Shown piece by piece: positions 52,567 to 61,651 of a stretch of DNA of 64,000 nt; position 1 is the first letter of the stretch; each line of letters begins with the position of its first letter. The stretch comes from Ruminiclostridium cellobioparum subsp. termitidis CT1112 (GTDB lineage Bacteria; Bacillota; Clostridia; Acetivibrionales; DSM-1351): positions 118,018-182,017 of the forward strand of contig NZ_AORV01000060.1 of assembly GCF_000350485.1 (NCBI RefSeq). The letters run 5' to 3'. A program made the translations under genes and the position numbers. The notes under the pieces are model-generated. The model did no database searches. It worked only from the letters and a program-made list of their open reading frames with translations, and was not told where the DNA came from.

Positions 52567-54573
52567 CTACACCTTAAACCGGGAGACCGCTTTAATCAAA
52601 ATCTCCGATTTTCCTTTTGCCGACCCTGCCATCTTTATGACATCGTTTGACATCAGAGCTATGGTTGATGCCGCCTCTGCAATGTTTGTAGCGCCCTGCG
52701 CCTCTTCATTGGAGGCATTTGCTATTTCGTCTATCCCCTTTACCATACTCTGCATGGAAGCAAGAAGCTCCTGGGAAGTGGCGCTGAAGTCGGTTACCAT
52801 ATCATTTATGCTTGTTGAAGCCTTGCTGTATTGTCCGCTGGAAGCAACCAGGTAATCATAGTCGTTCAGAACCTTCCTGTCAATAAACTCCATGATCTCT
52901 CCCGAGCTGGCCGAGAGTTCCTTCACCGCTTTGAATATTATTTTTGAAATCTTCTGTATCCTCGCAATGGTGTTCTTGGAGCCTTCGGCAAGTTTTCTTA
53001 TTTCATCGGCAACCACCGCAAAGCCTTTTCCCACTTCCCCTGCCCTTGCAGCTTCAATAGCCGCATTCAAGGCAAGCAGGTTTGTTTGGGAGGTTATTTC
53101 GAGGATAGCTTCAGACAGTTCGTTTATCTGGTTGACAGCTTCAGCCTGTTCAATTGCACTCTGCAAATCCTTTTTGGTCTTTTCATATATCGATACGGCA
53201 TCGGACTTTGAGGAAACGGCATTTTGTTCCATATCCTCAGTCATTTTATTCAGGTCATTTATGGTAAGTGCTCCCTCATGGGCTTTTGTGGCAATAGCCT
53301 CAATTGCCGTTTCAATTTCAAGAGAGGTTGCATTCATTTCTTCTGTGGACGATGCAGTCTCCTCGGTACCTGCTGACAGCTCTTCCGTTGTCGCCGAAAT
53401 TTCTTCTATATTTTTGTTGAGCCTGTCCATCTCAGAATTTATTGTAACCAGCAGCTCGCTGACCTCGGAGGACTCATCGGCAACTTCAATGATAATATTT
53501 TTTACAGCCTGCTGCATGGTATTGATGGAGTTTGCAAGGATACCCGTTTCATCTGTCATTTTTAACAGTTTCTCAGGCATATTACCCGAAAAGTTCCCGG
53601 TAGCCACAACCTTCAAATAATCTGAAGCTGTTTTTATAGGTTTTGAAATCTTTCCTGCAATCAATAGTGTAATTACCAGACTTACCAACATAAATATAAT
53701 TGAAAGTACAACTATAATTACGGCCAATTTACTTATTTCGGCCATGGTCTCTGATTCCGGAGCCGCTATGGACAACGACCAGGCAGTGCCCTGCACCGGT
53801 GAAAAGCCCATGTATTTTGTAACACCGTTAAAATGATATTCCCCGACTCCTGATTTTCTCTCAGCCATTTGCTTTGTCAATTCGGCCAGTCCATTTAATT
53901 GCGGATCTTTTTTTGCTTCTTCAAAAACATTATACATATCAAAGACAAGATTTTTATCATGATGAGCTATTATAGTCCCTGAATTACTGATCATTAAAGC
54001 TTCCGAACTTTTTCCATATTGTATGTCATCGATAAGGGAACTCAATTCATTCCCATCCCTGACTGCAATCAATACCCCCTTTACGGTATTTCCCTCTTTA
54101 ATCGGAACTGCATAGCACACTACCAGACTATTATTTGTTTTGCTTACAATAGGGTCTGATACGGCTCTTTCACCGGCTTTTGCCTTTATAAAATATTCCC
54201 TGTCCGCAATTATGGAATTTTTACCGTTGGTATATCTTGCATTGCCATCCATATCTGCAAGCATCATGTATAAATAGCCGCTTCTTTTTACCTCGTTTTC
54301 CATCAATCTCAGCTTTTCGTCATATGATGTGGTATCATTTTTTATGTAATCTGTCTCGGCAAATGCTTCCAAAACGCTCAGCTGAACATCAACCCTTGCC
54401 TGTATAACCTTTGCGGCCTCCTTGGACATTTGAGCCAGCGATTCATTTATAGTGGATTTCAATGCTCCAGATGAAACCGTATCTGCTGCAACTCCAAGTC
54501 CTGTACAAATAAACAACAATAACGCTCCAAAAAATAGAACCAGCTTTGTTTTAATACTTTTTAGCTTGAACAT
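52567..54573 (-). CDS. Methyl-accepting chemotaxis protein (dCache sensor)
   Basis: The 668-residue receptor has TM1 (about 8-28), a double-Cache ligand domain (about 35-270, with [20 protein letters not shown] and [22 protein letters not shown]). TM2 (about 280-305), HAMP and the signalling coiled coil with tip [20 protein letters not shown] follow. Such Cache receptors usually bind amino acids or organic acids. It is an orphan receptor about 8.5 kb from the che operon. The ATG at 54573 has GGAGG five bases upstream; an earlier in-frame start lacks a site. It is divergent from an XRE-type regulator gene. Confidence 0.93.
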   Translation of the reverse strand: MFKLKSIKTKLVLFFGALLLFICTGLGVAADTVSSGALKSTINESLAQMSKEAAKVIQARVDVQLSVLEAFAETDYIKNDTTSYDEKLRLMENEVKRSGYLYMMLADMDGNARYTNGKNSIIADREYFIKAKAGERAVSDPIVSKTNNSLVVCYAVPIKEGNTVKGVLIAVRDGNELSSLIDDIQYGKSSEALMISNSGTIIAHHDKNLVFDMYNVFEEAKKDPQLNGLAELTKQMAERKSGVGEYHFNGVTKYMGFSPVQGTAWSLSIAAPESETMAEISKLAVIIVVLSIIFMLVSLVITLLIAGKISKPIKTASDYLKVVATGNFSGNMPEKLLKMTDETGILANSINTMQQAVKNIIIEVADESSEVSELLVTINSEMDRLNKNIEEISATTEELSAGTEETASSTEEMNATSLEIETAIEAIATKAHEGALTINDLNKMTEDMEQNAVSSKSDAVSIYEKTKKDLQSAIEQAEAVNQINELSEAILEITSQTNLLALNAAIEAARAGEVGKGFAVVADEIRKLAEGSKNTIARIQKISKIIFKAVKELSASSGEIMEFIDRKVLNDYDYLVASSGQYSKASTSINDMVTDFSATSQELLASMQSMVKGIDEIANASNEEAQGATNIAEAASTIALMSNDVIKMAGSAKGKSEILIKAVSRFKV

Positions 54574-54681
54574 AGATACCTCCAAATAATGTGCCACAAA
54601 TCACTATCTCAATATATTTTTTTTTGACAACTTATCTCTTATGATATATTAGTAAGGCTTTATTTGTAATATATTATCAAA

Positions 54682-54709
54682 ATTTGTCAAAGCCGTGGTT
54701 ATGACAAAT
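54682..54709. promoter_or_regulatory. Inverted repeat operator candidate between receptor and XRE genes
   Basis: ATTTGTCA (54682-54689) and TGACAAAT (54702-54709) are perfect inverted arms with a 12-base spacer. A TTGACA -35-like box lies upstream around 54625. The site is about 70 bases before the XRE gene and about 110 before the receptor gene, fitting a dimeric regulator acting on either. Confidence 0.5.
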
Positions 54710-54778
54710 ATTTGAAGATAGAGAACAATCGTTTTAATTGATATATAGTAAATACACTACTGATTTAAGGAGAAAACC

Positions 54779-56350
54779 ATGGCAACCAACATTAAATTCG
54801 GTGAATGCCTGAAATTAATTCTATCGGCTTTAGATATAAGTATTAATAGACTGGCCAAGGCAATCAATGTTGACAACTCGCTTGTTAACCGCTGGATTCA
54901 TGGAAAAAGAGTTCCTTCTTATAATACACTCTATATTGAAAGAATTTCGGAATACCTGTCCAAAAATGTTCATAACTCCACTCAATTGGAACAGCTGAAT
55001 AATATTCTTTTAGAGGTATGCCGGGATACCGGGGCAGTAGTTGACCTTCAGGAGAAAATCAGGATAACGCTAAGAGAGTCACAGGGTTATTCCTTTGAGT
55101 GTAAAAAAGCTGAAAAAAAAGAAAGTAAAATCCACAGGGCAAATATAGAGGAGAGTCTTAGCAATGCAGTGGCCTTATCCAGTAAAGATAAAATTATTTT
55201 TGGAATCAGTAATATACTTTCGGCTGCCATCTCTCTACTTGAAACTGCTGTGAACCAGACCCAGCAGGAAGATAAAACCGTATTCCTTACCTTTAACAGT
55301 GACTTGGATTTACATACCCTGCCCAATAATAAAATTACACAGTTTAAGGAGCTTTTATTGAGAACCATAAATAACGGATGGGATGTGGTGTTTTTATTGA
55401 GATTAACCAATAATACCTCAAGGACTTTAAAGTTCATCAATTTCATACTGCCATTCATGAAAACGGGGAGACTTAATCTGTATTATTTTAAAAAATACGG
55501 TGTTTTTGCAGCAGAAAGAGAGCTATGTATCATTTCCGATATCGGAGCACTTTCATGCTTTTCTACAAATCCAACTTCGGAAATAAGTTGTGCCTTTTAC
55601 CTGGAAAGTAAAGCTGCCGTCAATATTTTAAAGGATTACTTTAATTTGCTTCTGTCCAATTATGCAAAACTGCTCATTAAGTACTATCCTGAGGATATGT
55701 CTACAGACTATTTCTGTCTTTTGACCGAAAGTGAAGAAAATATGGGTACCCGCTATGTTTACAATTATGGACTAAGTAAGTTTTTTCTGCCTGAGAAGCT
55801 GTATAAAAAGCTCATGGGAAGTAAAAATATGCCTTCTGAGGCAATCCAGATGTACTTGAAGGATCACAAGAGGCAGATTAATACAATCATCTCTAATATC
55901 CAGAATTACGGGCATAAGGATATATTTCCTGTGGATACAATAAAAAAGCTGATCTGCCACAGGCAGCTTTACCTATACACTTATTCAGGAATTGAAGTCC
56001 TTGAGCTGAAGATTAGGGATATTATTGAAATCCTGCAGAATATAATAAATATCCTTCAAAAGTTCAGCAACTATAATATTGCTTTTTTATCCCCGGATGG
56101 TGACAGCACCTTGATAATAAATGATTTATACTGTACGGTCAAGGAAAGGCATTCGGTACAGTTTGAGGCTTTCAAACCCGCAAGCGGCAAGCCCCAGGTC
56201 CGGCTATCCATAGAGGAGCCTATGCTGGTGAGAGCCTTTGAAGAATATTTTTGTGACCTCTGGGATCATATAGCCCCACTGAATAAAGATAAAAATGATG
56301 TTATTGCCTGGCTGCAAAATCAGCTAGGTATACTGGCCGCAGAACTGTAA
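54779..56350 (+). CDS. Large XRE-type helix-turn-helix protein with unknown C-terminal region
   Basis: The 523-residue protein begins with an XRE helix-turn-helix (residues about 8-60: LKLILSALDISINRLAKAI, NVDNSLVNRWIHGKRVPSY). Residues about 125-330 form an alpha/beta region (KTVFLTFNSDLDLHTLP, GWDVVFLLRLTNNTSRTLKFINFILPFM, ELCIISDIGALSCF). These weakly recall the phospholipase-D-like effector domains of TrmB-type regulators, but no HKD motif is seen. The last 200 residues are helical and end EYFCDLWDHIAPLNKDKNDVIAWLQ. I cannot name the C-terminal domain. It could sense a ligand and control its own gene or the divergent chemoreceptor. AAGGAG lies eight bases before the ATG. Confidence 0.8.
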   Translation: MATNIKFGECLKLILSALDISINRLAKAINVDNSLVNRWIHGKRVPSYNTLYIERISEYLSKNVHNSTQLEQLNNILLEVCRDTGAVVDLQEKIRITLRESQGYSFECKKAEKKESKIHRANIEESLSNAVALSSKDKIIFGISNILSAAISLLETAVNQTQQEDKTVFLTFNSDLDLHTLPNNKITQFKELLLRTINNGWDVVFLLRLTNNTSRTLKFINFILPFMKTGRLNLYYFKKYGVFAAERELCIISDIGALSCFSTNPTSEISCAFYLESKAAVNILKDYFNLLLSNYAKLLIKYYPEDMSTDYFCLLTESEENMGTRYVYNYGLSKFFLPEKLYKKLMGSKNMPSEAIQMYLKDHKRQINTIISNIQNYGHKDIFPVDTIKKLICHRQLYLYTYSGIEVLELKIRDIIEILQNIINILQKFSNYNIAFLSPDGDSTLIINDLYCTVKERHSVQFEAFKPASGKPQVRLSIEEPMLVRAFEEYFCDLWDHIAPLNKDKNDVIAWLQNQLGILAAEL

Positions 56351-56433
56351 TCCGCAGAAAAGTGACTGGGTTATCGGACTTTACACAGGCCGGCACAAAA
56401 CGGCGCAGCCCGGTTTCTCCGGATACGCGAATA

Positions 56434-56468
56434 GAAAATGAGCCGACCCCACAAACCGGATCAGCTCA
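56434..56468 (-). terminator. Rho-independent terminator after yabE
   Basis: On the minus strand TGAGCTGATCC pairs with GGGTCGGCTCA (G-U pairs included) around an eight-base loop and is followed by TTTTCTATT. It lies 48 bases after the yabE stop codon. Confidence 0.6.
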
Positions 56469-56516
56469 AACAGTCCCTTTAATACTTTTATTTGCTTACA
56501 TACTAAAATCAAACTG

Positions 56517-57629
56517 CTATTTAAGTATATAAACTTTTACTTTTTTTACCCCCCATATGTCCACCGCATAGCTGGAATCAAGATAAACATCTATCTTGTT
56601 TCCTTTTATCGCTCCTCCTACATCGGCAGCAACTGCATATCCATAGTCAGCTGCGGCTCCCGGAACCTCGACATAAACCCGGGTTCCCAGTGGAATAACT
56701 CTTGGGTCTACTGCTATAATCCCTCTTTTGACCTTTGCGCCGGTGGCGGTAATACCAAAGCCCGGATCTCCGGGGTGCTTACCGGTATCGGCGAAAGAAG
56801 CCGTATATGAGGTCGCCTTCATATTCATAACATTTGAATATCTTAGTGTATCACCTCTCGATGTCTTGTAGTTTAAAACCGTACCGACTTCAACAATCTT
56901 ATCCAGCGGATTTGTTGCAACAATATCCTCGACCAGTTGTTTGGCGGTCTGCTTTCCATTCTCGTAAACTACAGTATATGTCTTCTCTCTGATGCCTTCT
57001 TTTCCTTCTCTAACTGTATTTTTTAGTCCTTTGTCCAGTCTGTTGTTTTCTTTTGTAATTGTTTTAAATGGTATGGGAGAAGTCTCTTTTACTGTCTTTT
57101 CATCTACCCGAATTATTGAAATATCCATATTAGGTACAATTCTGTCCCCCAATTGGGACTCGATGAACTTATCGTCTTCATCCACGCTGATAGCGTTGTC
57201 GTTTAGTACCTCTTTGACAGTATCCTTATAAGTTTTAACACTTAATTCCTTCCCATCCACAATAATTGAAACAGGTACAGCTCTTTTTATCTCAATTCTG
57301 TTCTCCTGGATTCTCCCTAGCTTTGAGTCAAACGGCATGCTGACAAAATCTTCCTTTGCAACTGTTACGCCTGTCTGCTCCAATACCTCTCTCACTGTTG
57401 CTTTCATTGTCTTTATTGCAATCTCATGTCCATTGTCGTTGATTACTACGTGTCTTTTCAACCCATTAAATACAAAGACACCGGCAGTAACGGATATAAC
57501 AACGGCAATACTGATTATTGCAATATCCAATGATCTGATCTTGAATAAATCTCCGTGCTTCTTTCTGCCAAAACCACGAAAATTCATTTGTGAAAAATAC
57601 CTTTTAATATTCTTCGCAATCGGTATCAT
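56517..57629 (-). CDS. yabE: YabE-type G5 and 3D domain protein (resuscitation-promoting-factor-like)
   Basis: The 370-residue wall-associated protein has one N-terminal membrane anchor (about 37-58, IAIISIAVVISVTAGVFVF). Two ubiquitin-like DUF348 domains follow (VVINDNGHEIAIKTMKATVREVL; VSIIVDGKELSVKTYKDTVKEVL), then a G5 domain (about 190-265). The C-terminal 3D domain has the three conserved aspartates (TGAKVKRGIIAVDPRVIPLGTRVYVE, GYAVAADVGG, GNKIDVYLDS). 3D domains are related to lytic transglycosylases, so it probably remodels peptidoglycan. ATG at 57629 has AGGAGG nine bases upstream, and a strong promoter lies at 57673-57701. Confidence 0.92.
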   Translation of the reverse strand: MIPIAKNIKRYFSQMNFRGFGRKKHGDLFKIRSLDIAIISIAVVISVTAGVFVFNGLKRHVVINDNGHEIAIKTMKATVREVLEQTGVTVAKEDFVSMPFDSKLGRIQENRIEIKRAVPVSIIVDGKELSVKTYKDTVKEVLNDNAISVDEDDKFIESQLGDRIVPNMDISIIRVDEKTVKETSPIPFKTITKENNRLDKGLKNTVREGKEGIREKTYTVVYENGKQTAKQLVEDIVATNPLDKIVEVGTVLNYKTSRGDTLRYSNVMNMKATSYTASFADTGKHPGDPGFGITATGAKVKRGIIAVDPRVIPLGTRVYVEVPGAAADYGYAVAADVGGAIKGNKIDVYLDSSYAVDIWGVKKVKVYILK

Positions 57630-57672
57630 AAATACTAACCTCCTGTTAGAAATATTCAAAGGGACTGTGAAT

Positions 57673-57701
57673 ATTTTATGCTAAGCGTATAATTTTGTCA
57701 A
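57673..57701 (-). promoter_or_regulatory. Predicted sigma-A promoter for yabE
   Basis: TTGACA (57696-57701, minus strand) and TAAAAT (57673-57678) are separated by exactly 17 bases. The start codon is about 44 bases downstream. Confidence 0.7.
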
Positions 57702-57822
57702 ATTTATTGCCTATTAATGGCATAGATTTTCCAAACAGTTCCCTTATTAACAATTATTAACTGGATTTTAGTATATTATTCTGAACCGCTAATTATGCCT
57801 GAAAAAAGTCCGAAACCCGCAG

Positions 57823-58536
57823 CTATGGCTTATCCGACAGTTCGGAAATACGCCATTCCCCTGCTTCACTGTCCAATTCCATGGTAATGTATTTTTCATT
57901 TTCACCGCTTTTAAAAAGGACTTGCGGTATCTCTTCCTTATCTTCTGAGGATGCTTCAGGTTTGTCAATCTCAAAGACTACTTGAAATTGAATTTTGGCA
58001 AGATGTTCGTCATCGGTCAATTCGTTATAAAGCTTTGATGACTTAAGCCTGATGGCCTTGACTTCACTTTGATAGGTTTTTTTGAATTTTTCTTCATCAC
58101 TGAGGATTTCATCCCTGGATTCTTTGCTTACAAGAGTATGGGCTGCTTTAAAATTTCTTGAATTAACAGCTTCAACCCATTTTTTTATAGCTGCTTCAAA
58201 TGGTTCAGTGTTCATATTACTTTTAAGCAGGCTGATAAATACCTTATTGGCCTCCATTTCCTGCCTGACTTGCTGGCTTTCGGCAATGAGCTTATAATTG
58301 CTGCTTTTCAGGTCGGAGTTTTCCTGTGTCAGTGAAGAAACCCTTTCTGCCAGCTCCTTGTTCTGCTTGTCAAGATTGTTGATCTTTTCACCGAGAGTAT
58401 CAATACTCAGGTTTTTGGCATTGCTCAGGTCCTGAAAGCTTTCCAGCTGTTTTTCCCTGTCCCACAACAAATAATTAAAAGAAATAAGTATTGCGATCAG
58501 AAATACAAACACAATAACAATAATAAACTTTTTCAT
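57823..58536 (-). CDS. Membrane-anchored coiled-coil protein, unknown function
   Basis: The 237-residue protein has one N-terminal membrane segment (residues 3-23, MKKFIIVIVFVFLIAILISF), a coiled coil (about 28-105, heptads rich in L, E, K, Q and N) and a C-terminal domain. That domain (about 112-237; FEAAIKKWVEAVNSRNFKAAHTLVS and KYITMELDSEAGEWRISEL) looks like an NTF2-like fold. The domain should be outside the cell. It lies between tatD and yabE on the same strand, 37 bases after tatD, so a role near the cell wall beside YabE is possible but unproven. Confidence 0.75.
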   Translation of the reverse strand: MKKFIIVIVFVFLIAILISFNYLLWDREKQLESFQDLSNAKNLSIDTLGEKINNLDKQNKELAERVSSLTQENSDLKSSNYKLIAESQQVRQEMEANKVFISLLKSNMNTEPFEAAIKKWVEAVNSRNFKAAHTLVSKESRDEILSDEEKFKKTYQSEVKAIRLKSSKLYNELTDDEHLAKIQFQVVFEIDKPEASSEDKEEIPQVLFKSGENEKYITMELDSEAGEWRISELSDKP

Positions 58537-58573
58537 AATTCCTCTCCTTGAGAATCAATTAAGACTTATTATT

Positions 58574-59341
58574 TTATTTCAATCCGAATACCTTTTTCGC
58601 ATTCATCAGTGTTATCTCGGCAACTTCAGACTCACTTATTTCCTTAATCTCGGCAATTTTTCGAATAATGTGGACCAAATAGCCCGAATTGTTTCTTTTT
58701 CCCCTGTGAGGTTCAGGAGATAGATATGGGCAATCTGTTTCAACCAAAAGTTTTTCCAGAGGAACAGCTTTTACAACTTCAACGGTTTTTCTGGCATTTT
58801 TAAAGGTGACAGCTCCTCCGACGGCAATATATAAATTCAGCTTAAGCATTTCCATTGCCATCTGTGCACTGCCTGAAAAACAGTGGAATATTCCTCCCAC
58901 CTGCTTTACATCCGTCTTTTTCAATATATTGACAGTGTCTTCATGTGCATCCCTGTCATGAATGATTATGGGAAGCCTGAGCTCCTTGGCCAGCTCTATC
59001 TGCCTTTCAAACCAATATCTCTGTATGTCTCTCGGAGAATTGTCGTAATAATAATCCAGACCTATTTCACCTATGGCCACAACCTTATCATTTTTTGACA
59101 GGGTCCGGATCTTGTTCATAATTTCCTCATTCATTTTTTCGGCATCATGGGGATGTATTCCCAGAGCTGCATAAACAAAGGGATATTTTTCTGCCAGCTC
59201 CATTGTTGCCCCCAGAGATTCGGGGCTGGCACTGGCATTCAATATATACGAAATCCCCTCCTGATGGAGCCGCTTCAACAAAGAATCCCTGTCTTCGTCA
59301 AACCGCTCATCATCGTAATGTGCATGTGTATCAAAAATCAA
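58574..59341 (-). CDS. tatD: TatD family metal-dependent hydrolase
   Basis: The 255-residue TIM-barrel enzyme has metal ligands in MIFDTHAHYDDERF (HxH), GEIGLDYYYD (E), IIIHDRDAHEDT (H), GIFHCFSGS (H) and VETDCPYLSP (D). TatD proteins have 3'-5' exonuclease and DNase or D-aminoacyl-tRNA deacylase-type activity. It follows metG, as is standard in Firmicutes, with a 144-base gap. Confidence 0.93.
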   Translation of the reverse strand: MIFDTHAHYDDERFDEDRDSLLKRLHQEGISYILNASASPESLGATMELAEKYPFVYAALGIHPHDAEKMNEEIMNKIRTLSKNDKVVAIGEIGLDYYYDNSPRDIQRYWFERQIELAKELRLPIIIHDRDAHEDTVNILKKTDVKQVGGIFHCFSGSAQMAMEMLKLNLYIAVGGAVTFKNARKTVEVVKAVPLEKLLVETDCPYLSPEPHRGKRNNSGYLVHIIRKIAEIKEISESEVAEITLMNAKKVFGLK

Positions 59342-59485
59342 ATTATCACCCGTTTTATTTCAATAATTATCGAATATACCATAGTATTTTGCAAATTTAT
59401 GAAAAGTACTTCCTAATATCTATATGACAGGATTAGCCTTAAGGTTCCTTTTCAAAACTGTTCAGTGCGACACTCCCAGGCTCTG

Positions 59486-61489
59486 TCAGCCAACGTGTGC
59501 TCCGCTTGGCATGTCTTTGTCTATGGTTACCAGAGACAGGCCGTTTTCATCCGAAGCCGCCAGTATCATGCCCTGGGATTCTATTCCTCTGAGTTTTGCA
59601 GGCTTCAGGTTGGCCACCAATATCAGGGTTTTTCCCACCATTTCTTCAGGGGTATAGTATTTTGCTATTCCGGATACCACCTGCCTGACCTCTCCTCCAA
59701 CCTGCAGTTTCATTTTCAGCAGTTTGTCGGCCTTTTCAACTTTTTCGGCCTCCAGCACTTTGGCCACCCTGAGATCGACTTTGGCAAAATCGTCAATGGT
59801 TATCAGGTTGGCATTGGTTTCATCTGCAGGTTGGTTAACGGCCTGCTCTGCTTTTGCAGTCTTTTGCGGCTCTTTAGCTTTTGCAGGTTCAGCCGCCTTT
59901 GCAGCTTCCGCAGCATTTTCAGACATTTTTTCTATCTCTTCAAGCTCTTTCTTCAAATCTATCCTCGGGAAGATAACATCTCCCTTGTTCACGCTTGCTC
60001 CCACCGGATATACTCCCCATTCCCCGGCTTTATCCCATTCCACCAGGCTTTTGTCGGTTATGCCCAGCTGGTTCCATATCTTTTCGGGAGTTTCAGGCAT
60101 AAAGGGCTGTATGAGGATGGCTATGACCCTCAAGGTTTCTGCCAGATTGTACATCACCTGTGCCAATCTTGGAGTGTTTGCTTCATCTTTTGCCAGAACC
60201 CATGGCATTGTCTCATCAATGTATTTATTCGTTCTGGACACTGTCTTCCATATTTCCGACAGAGCAGTGCTGAACTGCAGTTTGTCAAGGAGTTCCTCCA
60301 CCTTTGCGGGAGTTTCTTTTACAAGGCTTATGAGATCACTGTCAAATTCACCTGAAACCTTATTTTCGGGAATCGAGCCTCCGAAATATTTATCTATCAT
60401 TGCCACAGTTCTGCTTACCAGATTGCCCAGATCATTGGCCAGATCGGAGTTGATCCTGTTAATAAGCGCCTCATTGGAGAATACTCCGTCAGAACCGAAA
60501 GGAACCTCCCTTAAGAGGAAGTATCTGATGGCATCTAATCCGTACTTATCTACCAGTATCTGCGGATCAACAACATTTCCCTTGGATTTTGACATCTTGC
60601 CGCCTTCCAGCAGCAGCCAGCCATGTCCATAGACCTGTTTCGGCAGCGGCAGATCCAGTGCCATAAGCATTGCGGGCCATATTATGGTATGGAATCTCAC
60701 GATTTCCTTTCCAACCAGGTGAACGTCGGCGGGCCAGTATTTGCGGAACAGAGCATCGTCCTGCGCCGAGTATCCCAATGCAGTTATATAGTTTGACAAG
60801 GCATCGATCCACACATATACCACATGTTTGTCGTCGAAGGAAACCGGAACACCCCAGTTGAAAGTGGTCCTTGAAACCGCAATATCCTCAAGACCCGGTC
60901 TGAGGAAGTTGTTTAGCATTTCGTTCTGTCTGGATACAGGCTGTATGAATTCGGGATTTTCTTCTATATGTTTGATCAATCTATCCTGATATTTTGACAG
61001 TTTGAAGAAATAGCTCTCTTCCTTTGTCAGTTCAACCTCACGGCCGCAGTCAGGGCATTTGCCGTCAACCAACTGTGTCTTTGTCCAGAAGGATTCGCAG
61101 GGTGTACAATACCAGCCCTCGTATTCACTTTTATAAATATCTCCCTGGTCATACAGCTGTTTGAATATTTTTTGAACGGCCTTTACATGCTCGTCGTCAG
61201 TGGTTCTGATAAATCTGTCATTGGTTATTTTCATCAATTTCCACAGGTCTTTTATACCTGACACGATTTCATCCACATACTGCTTCGGGGTTATTCCCTT
61301 TTCTTCGGCCTTTCTCTGTATTTTCTGCCCGTGTTCATCGGTTCCTGTCAAAAACATTACATCATAGCCTTTCAGCCTCTTGTATCTGGAAACAGCATCA
61401 GCTGCAACAGTTGTATATGAATGTCCTATGTGAAGCTTTCCGCTTGGATAATAAATTGGCGTCGAAATATAATAAGTTTTTTTAGACAT
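59486..61489 (-). CDS. metG: Methionyl-tRNA synthetase
   Basis: The 667-residue class I synthetase charges tRNA-Met. It has HIGH at 20-23 (SGKLHIGHS), a zinc-binding set in CTPCESF and CPDCG (about 127-150), KMSKS near residue 298 (GGKMSKSKGN), the anticodon-binding helical domain and a C-terminal tRNA-binding OB domain (about 560-667, ITIDDFAKVDLRVAKVLEAEK). An Ala/Glu/Lys/Pro-rich linker (about 515-550) joins the last two and is unusually low in complexity. The upstream leader is short and shows no T-box. A TTGCA-TATAT-TGCAA palindrome lies in the promoter region. Confidence 0.96.
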   Translation of the reverse strand: MSKKTYYISTPIYYPSGKLHIGHSYTTVAADAVSRYKRLKGYDVMFLTGTDEHGQKIQRKAEEKGITPKQYVDEIVSGIKDLWKLMKITNDRFIRTTDDEHVKAVQKIFKQLYDQGDIYKSEYEGWYCTPCESFWTKTQLVDGKCPDCGREVELTKEESYFFKLSKYQDRLIKHIEENPEFIQPVSRQNEMLNNFLRPGLEDIAVSRTTFNWGVPVSFDDKHVVYVWIDALSNYITALGYSAQDDALFRKYWPADVHLVGKEIVRFHTIIWPAMLMALDLPLPKQVYGHGWLLLEGGKMSKSKGNVVDPQILVDKYGLDAIRYFLLREVPFGSDGVFSNEALINRINSDLANDLGNLVSRTVAMIDKYFGGSIPENKVSGEFDSDLISLVKETPAKVEELLDKLQFSTALSEIWKTVSRTNKYIDETMPWVLAKDEANTPRLAQVMYNLAETLRVIAILIQPFMPETPEKIWNQLGITDKSLVEWDKAGEWGVYPVGASVNKGDVIFPRIDLKKELEEIEKMSENAAEAAKAAEPAKAKEPQKTAKAEQAVNQPADETNANLITIDDFAKVDLRVAKVLEAEKVEKADKLLKMKLQVGGEVRQVVSGIAKYYTPEEMVGKTLILVANLKPAKLRGIESQGMILAASDENGLSLVTIDKDMPSGAHVG

Positions 61490-61577
61490 CTTTCCTCCTC
61501 ATTTGTTACTAAAATTGCAATATATGCAACAATAGATAATAACTTAATGTATTATGTTATTTAATTGTTCCCCAACA

Positions 61578-61586
61578 TGGTATAAT
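61578..61586 (+). promoter_or_regulatory. Extended -10 promoter for the DUF2600 gene
   Basis: TGG precedes TATAAT (61581-61586), about 65 bases before the start codon at 61652. The -35 region is poor, as expected for extended -10 promoters. Confidence 0.5.
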
Positions 61587-61651
61587 TTTATAGTTAGTAC
61601 TCATTACTACTATACATATTTGTTTTCAATTTTTCAAGGAGAATATTCCGA

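Noticed and set aside
54779..56350. Defence or toxin-antitoxin system around the XRE protein
   Set aside because: No partner toxin, nuclease or NTPase motif was found in or beside the gene.
59465..60632. Two overlapping plus-strand frames of about 300 codons
   Set aside because: Both are antisense to metG, which is certain from its motifs; their composition is that of mirrored codons.
61515..61545. TTGCA-TATAT-TGCAA palindrome or T-box before metG
   Set aside because: The leader is too short for a T-box and lacks its conserved core; the palindrome is AT-rich and may be chance.
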